A stretch of DNA of 64,000 nt from Paracidovorax avenae ATCC 19860 (lineage in GTDB: Bacteria > Pseudomonadota > Gammaproteobacteria > Burkholderiales > Burkholderiaceae_C): contig NC_015138.1 of the NCBI RefSeq assembly GCF_000176855.2, forward strand, positions 2,294,001 through 2,358,000, read 5' to 3'. A model generated the notes under the pieces. That model had not been told where the DNA came from. It saw only the letters and a program-made list of their open reading frames with translations, and did not search any database. Below are positions 63,956-64,000 of the stretch, in pieces (position 1 is the first letter of the stretch; each line of letters starts with the position of its first letter). Made by a program: the position numbers and the translations under genes.

Positions 63956-64000
63956 GGCCCCGACTGTGAAGCCTCACGTTGCGTGAGGGTCAAGCGGGCC

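Overview
The window looks like a chromosomal segment of a plant-associated Comamonadaceae bacterium, most likely Acidovorax/Paracidovorax of the citrulli-avenae type. This rests on the very high GC of the housekeeping genes, the Comamonadaceae-type lptF/lptG-pepA-holC neighbourhood, several LysR regulators and Bug/Liv-type solute-binding proteins, and above all a textbook HrpX-type plant-inducible promoter (PIP box plus correctly spaced -10) in front of a type III effector-like gene. The species is an inference; no rRNA gene is present to confirm it. I found no tRNA, rRNA, CRISPR array or prophage.

Layout. 1-11.8 kb is conserved core: an AEC permease (cut by the window edge), LysR, a GST, the HerA-like ATPase YjgR, then yebC-purD-hemF-rsfS-rlmH-maf-rng with one GNAT gene on the other strand. 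nadD, which often sits between hemF and rsfS, is absent here, and RsfS carries a long Lys/Ala/Pro-rich tail. A 161-bp imperfect palindrome lies before yebC. 11.8-18.5 kb is a lower-GC accessory island: five tandem paralogues of a 135-residue membrane-anchored protein, downstream of a frameshifted DUF6402-like gene, then a divergently oriented set (tiny secreted ORF, lipoprotein, four-helix membrane protein, PGAP1/lipase-like hydrolase) that resembles an effector/immunity neighbourhood.

18.5-22.6 kb holds an RsbQ-like alpha/beta hydrolase overlapping a PAS histidine kinase, and the PIP-box-controlled effector candidate. 22.6-36.2 kb is one long operon for CoA-dependent aerobic breakdown of an aromatic acid, best matched to 2-aminobenzoate (anthranilate): monooxygenase/reductase fusion, SDR, MarR, hydratase, acyl-CoA dehydrogenase, aryl-CoA ligase, a complete Liv-type ABC importer, RidA and a formamidase-like hydrolase. 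A TTGACA/TAAAGT promoter with an overlapping palindrome precedes it.

36.2-53.6 kb is mixed metabolism and core: aminotransferase, CysB-type LysR, cbiX, lptG/lptF, pepA, holC, a solitary Liv binding protein, LysE, a HTH-citrate synthase fusion divergent from an unusually arranged CoA transferase, a D-2-hydroxyacid dehydrogenase, an acyl-CoA ligase, PilZ, a 2OG-Fe oxygenase, and uspA behind a perfect FNR/Anr box. 53.9-55.1 kb is an IS5-family element inserted 24 bp upstream of a small secreted-protein gene. The remainder carries kup, a Bug-type binding protein, an SDR, an RluA-type pseudouridine synthase overlapping a hybrid histidine kinase, and an MFS exporter.
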